Below, in pieces: positions 6,934 through 7,550 of a DNA stretch of 7,550 nucleotides. Within the stretch, counting starts at the first letter, position 1. Each line of letters starts with the position of its first letter. The stretch covers positions 1 through 7,550 of the forward strand of contig JAUVJT010000102.1 in the NCBI GenBank assembly GCA_030592225.1. The letters run 5' to 3'. The notes beneath the pieces were generated by a model that was not told the origin of the DNA, did not search any database, and saw nothing but the letters and a program-made list of their open reading frames with translations. Source of the stretch: Candidatus Stahliibacteriota bacterium. Lineage in GTDB: Bacteria > Hydrothermota > Tepidihabitantia > B3-TA06. Both the position numbers and the translations under genes were made by a program.

Positions 6934-6961
6934 TTGACAAAACGGTTGGCGTTGGTATGCT
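6934..6961 (+). promoter_or_regulatory. Promoter of the AT-rich gene
   Basis: TTGACA (6934-6939) and TATGCT (6956-6961) are separated by 16 bases, with a TGG directly before the -10 box acting as an extended -10. The predicted start lies near 6968, giving a short leader of about 12 bases that contains a Shine-Dalgarno site, unlike the two leaderless-type promoters in this window. Confidence 0.6.
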
Positions 6962-6970
6962 TTGGAAAAG

Positions 6971-6974
6971 GGAG
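6971..6974 (+). promoter_or_regulatory. Shine-Dalgarno site that fixes the start at ATG 6980
   Basis: GGAG inside AAAAGGGAGAG lies 5 bases before ATG 6980. An in-frame TTG at 6962 would add six residues but overlaps the -10 box, so it is rejected as the start. Confidence 0.6.
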
Positions 6975-6979
6975 AGTTA

Positions 6980-7432
6980 ATGAAAGAACGAAGTTATGAA
7001 CCAATACATGAAGCCTTGAAAGATATTTATACTGAACTTGAAAAACTTCCCCAAAAACACGAAATAATTCTAGAAGATATTCTGCATATGACATTAATGA
7101 CTGCAAATAACACCTACGACGCAGCTAAATTTTTAATTAAAGAAAAGAATGAATTTTGGCTACAGGCAAAATTGCTATCCAGATTCACGGTAGAATTACT
7201 CTTCAATTTGATATTCATAAAGCAAAACCCGTCATCAAGAACACATTGGTTTGGTAAAGTTTTGTACAAGAATCAACTAAACAAGATCGAAAAAATCAAA
7301 AGAAGCTTTTTAAATATTACTCCTCAGACGGAATTTACCCTTTCAAGTATTCGAATTTCATTAGCATCGATTCGACGAGATTATGATATTACTCCATTTG
7401 AACTATCGAATATAGAAGATAAAAAAAGGTGA
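6980..7432 (+). CDS. AT-rich hypothetical protein, possibly a truncated DUF5677-like protein
   Basis: This is a 150-residue, mostly helical protein with no signal peptide. The segment from residue 50 to about 84, with FWLQAKLLSRFTVELLFN at 59-76 followed by LIFIKQNP, resembles the conserved helix of DUF5677-type proteins (a run of Leu/Ala, then Arg and Glu, then N-L-x-x-I). Those proteins are usually well over 200 residues, so this could be only the N-terminal part. Base composition is far more AT-rich than upstream genes (about 27% GC in the sample 7021-7080), which suggests horizontal origin. The gene has its own promoter and Shine-Dalgarno site. Its stop directly abuts the stop of a convergent transposase end, so the last residues (about EDKKR) may be read from the insertion-sequence tip. 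The family link is tentative and the function unknown; it could instead be an intact short gene or an insertion-sequence passenger. Confidence 0.6.
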   Translation: MKERSYEPIHEALKDIYTELEKLPQKHEIILEDILHMTLMTANNTYDAAKFLIKEKNEFWLQAKLLSRFTVELLFNLIFIKQNPSSRTHWFGKVLYKNQLNKIEKIKRSFLNITPQTEFTLSSIRISLASIRRDYDITPFELSNIEDKKR

Positions 7433-7550
7433 TTATCCATGAAACCGGAGTGATTTGACAAGCTGCGAACTGATAAGTCCAAATAAGTCAGGAGCTTGTC
7501 TGTTATTAAACCTGAATTCTAGCTCTTTGAGGTAGAGATACAGTTTCCGG
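7433..7550 (-). mobile_element. C-terminal end of an IS1595-like (ISXO2-type) transposase, cut by the window edge
   Basis: Reading the minus strand from 7549 gives 38 residues and then TAA (7435-7433). The sequence begins RKLYLYLKELEFRFNNRQAP, followed by DLFGLIS. The pattern L-x-x-Y-L-x-E-(hydrophobic)-x-F-R-(F/Y)-N-x-R followed by D-(L/I)-F is the typical C-terminus of IS1595-family DDE transposases, after the catalytic domain. The rest lies beyond the right edge, so I cannot tell whether the element is complete. The terminal inverted repeat on this side should lie close to 7433 or just to its left (the GGTGATTATCC stretch at 7428-7438 is a candidate), but it cannot be confirmed without the other end. 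Recognition rests on sequence pattern alone. Confidence 0.7.

Noticed and set aside
7473..7489. Direct repeat ATAAGTC with a 10-base period as a regulatory or target-site repeat
   Set aside because: Only two 7-base copies, and both lie within the transposase coding region.
7457..7500. GACAAGCT/AGCTTGTC inverted repeat as a terminator after the AT-rich gene
   Set aside because: It has a 28-base loop and lies inside the transposase coding sequence on the other strand, so it is probably incidental.

Overview
The window is bacterial chromosomal DNA. Most of it, roughly 1-6640, is densely packed with housekeeping genes of moderate GC. The last ~700 bases are different: palindromic repeats, one AT-rich orphan gene and the end of an insertion sequence. 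The pairing of a DUF58 protein with a BatA-type membrane protein, plus a lipoprotein with a lipobox, fits a Gram-negative-type organism, possibly one of the FCB-like or candidate phyla where Bat-type operons are common. That placement is a weak inference; nothing here fixes the phylum.

Layout. On the + strand come the 3' two thirds of panC (pantothenate synthetase), then a DUF58/von Willebrand-like protein 8 bases later, then a large BatA-like membrane protein. After a 162-base gap that contains a promoter come mgtE (Mg2+ channel/transporter) and recO (recombination mediator), which overlap at TAATG. A hairpin that begins inside the recO stop codon separates recO from a convergent minus-strand gene for a secreted lipoprotein of unknown function. 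Upstream of the lipoprotein gene is a 342-base intergenic region with its promoter, a perfect 28-bp palindrome, a C-rich/G-rich hairpin and a second, rightward promoter. That rightward promoter drives an AT-rich 150-residue gene. The stop of this gene directly abuts the stop of a convergent 38-residue transposase end (IS1595-like) running off the right edge.

How the genes work together. The DUF58 and BatA-like proteins normally function with a MoxR AAA+ ATPase as an envelope or complex-maturation module; no MoxR gene is visible here. mgtE and recO appear co-transcribed and translationally coupled, with no obvious shared function.

Main observations. The mgtE and lipoprotein promoters (TTGACA-16-TATGAT and TTGACC-16-TAATAT) sit so close to their start codons that both mRNAs should be leaderless or nearly so, and neither gene has a Shine-Dalgarno sequence. 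In contrast, the BatA-like gene and the AT-rich gene have clear Shine-Dalgarno sites. The transposase fragment at the right edge suggests the AT-rich gene was cut by an insertion. I did not find convincing evidence for a wholly new multi-gene system.
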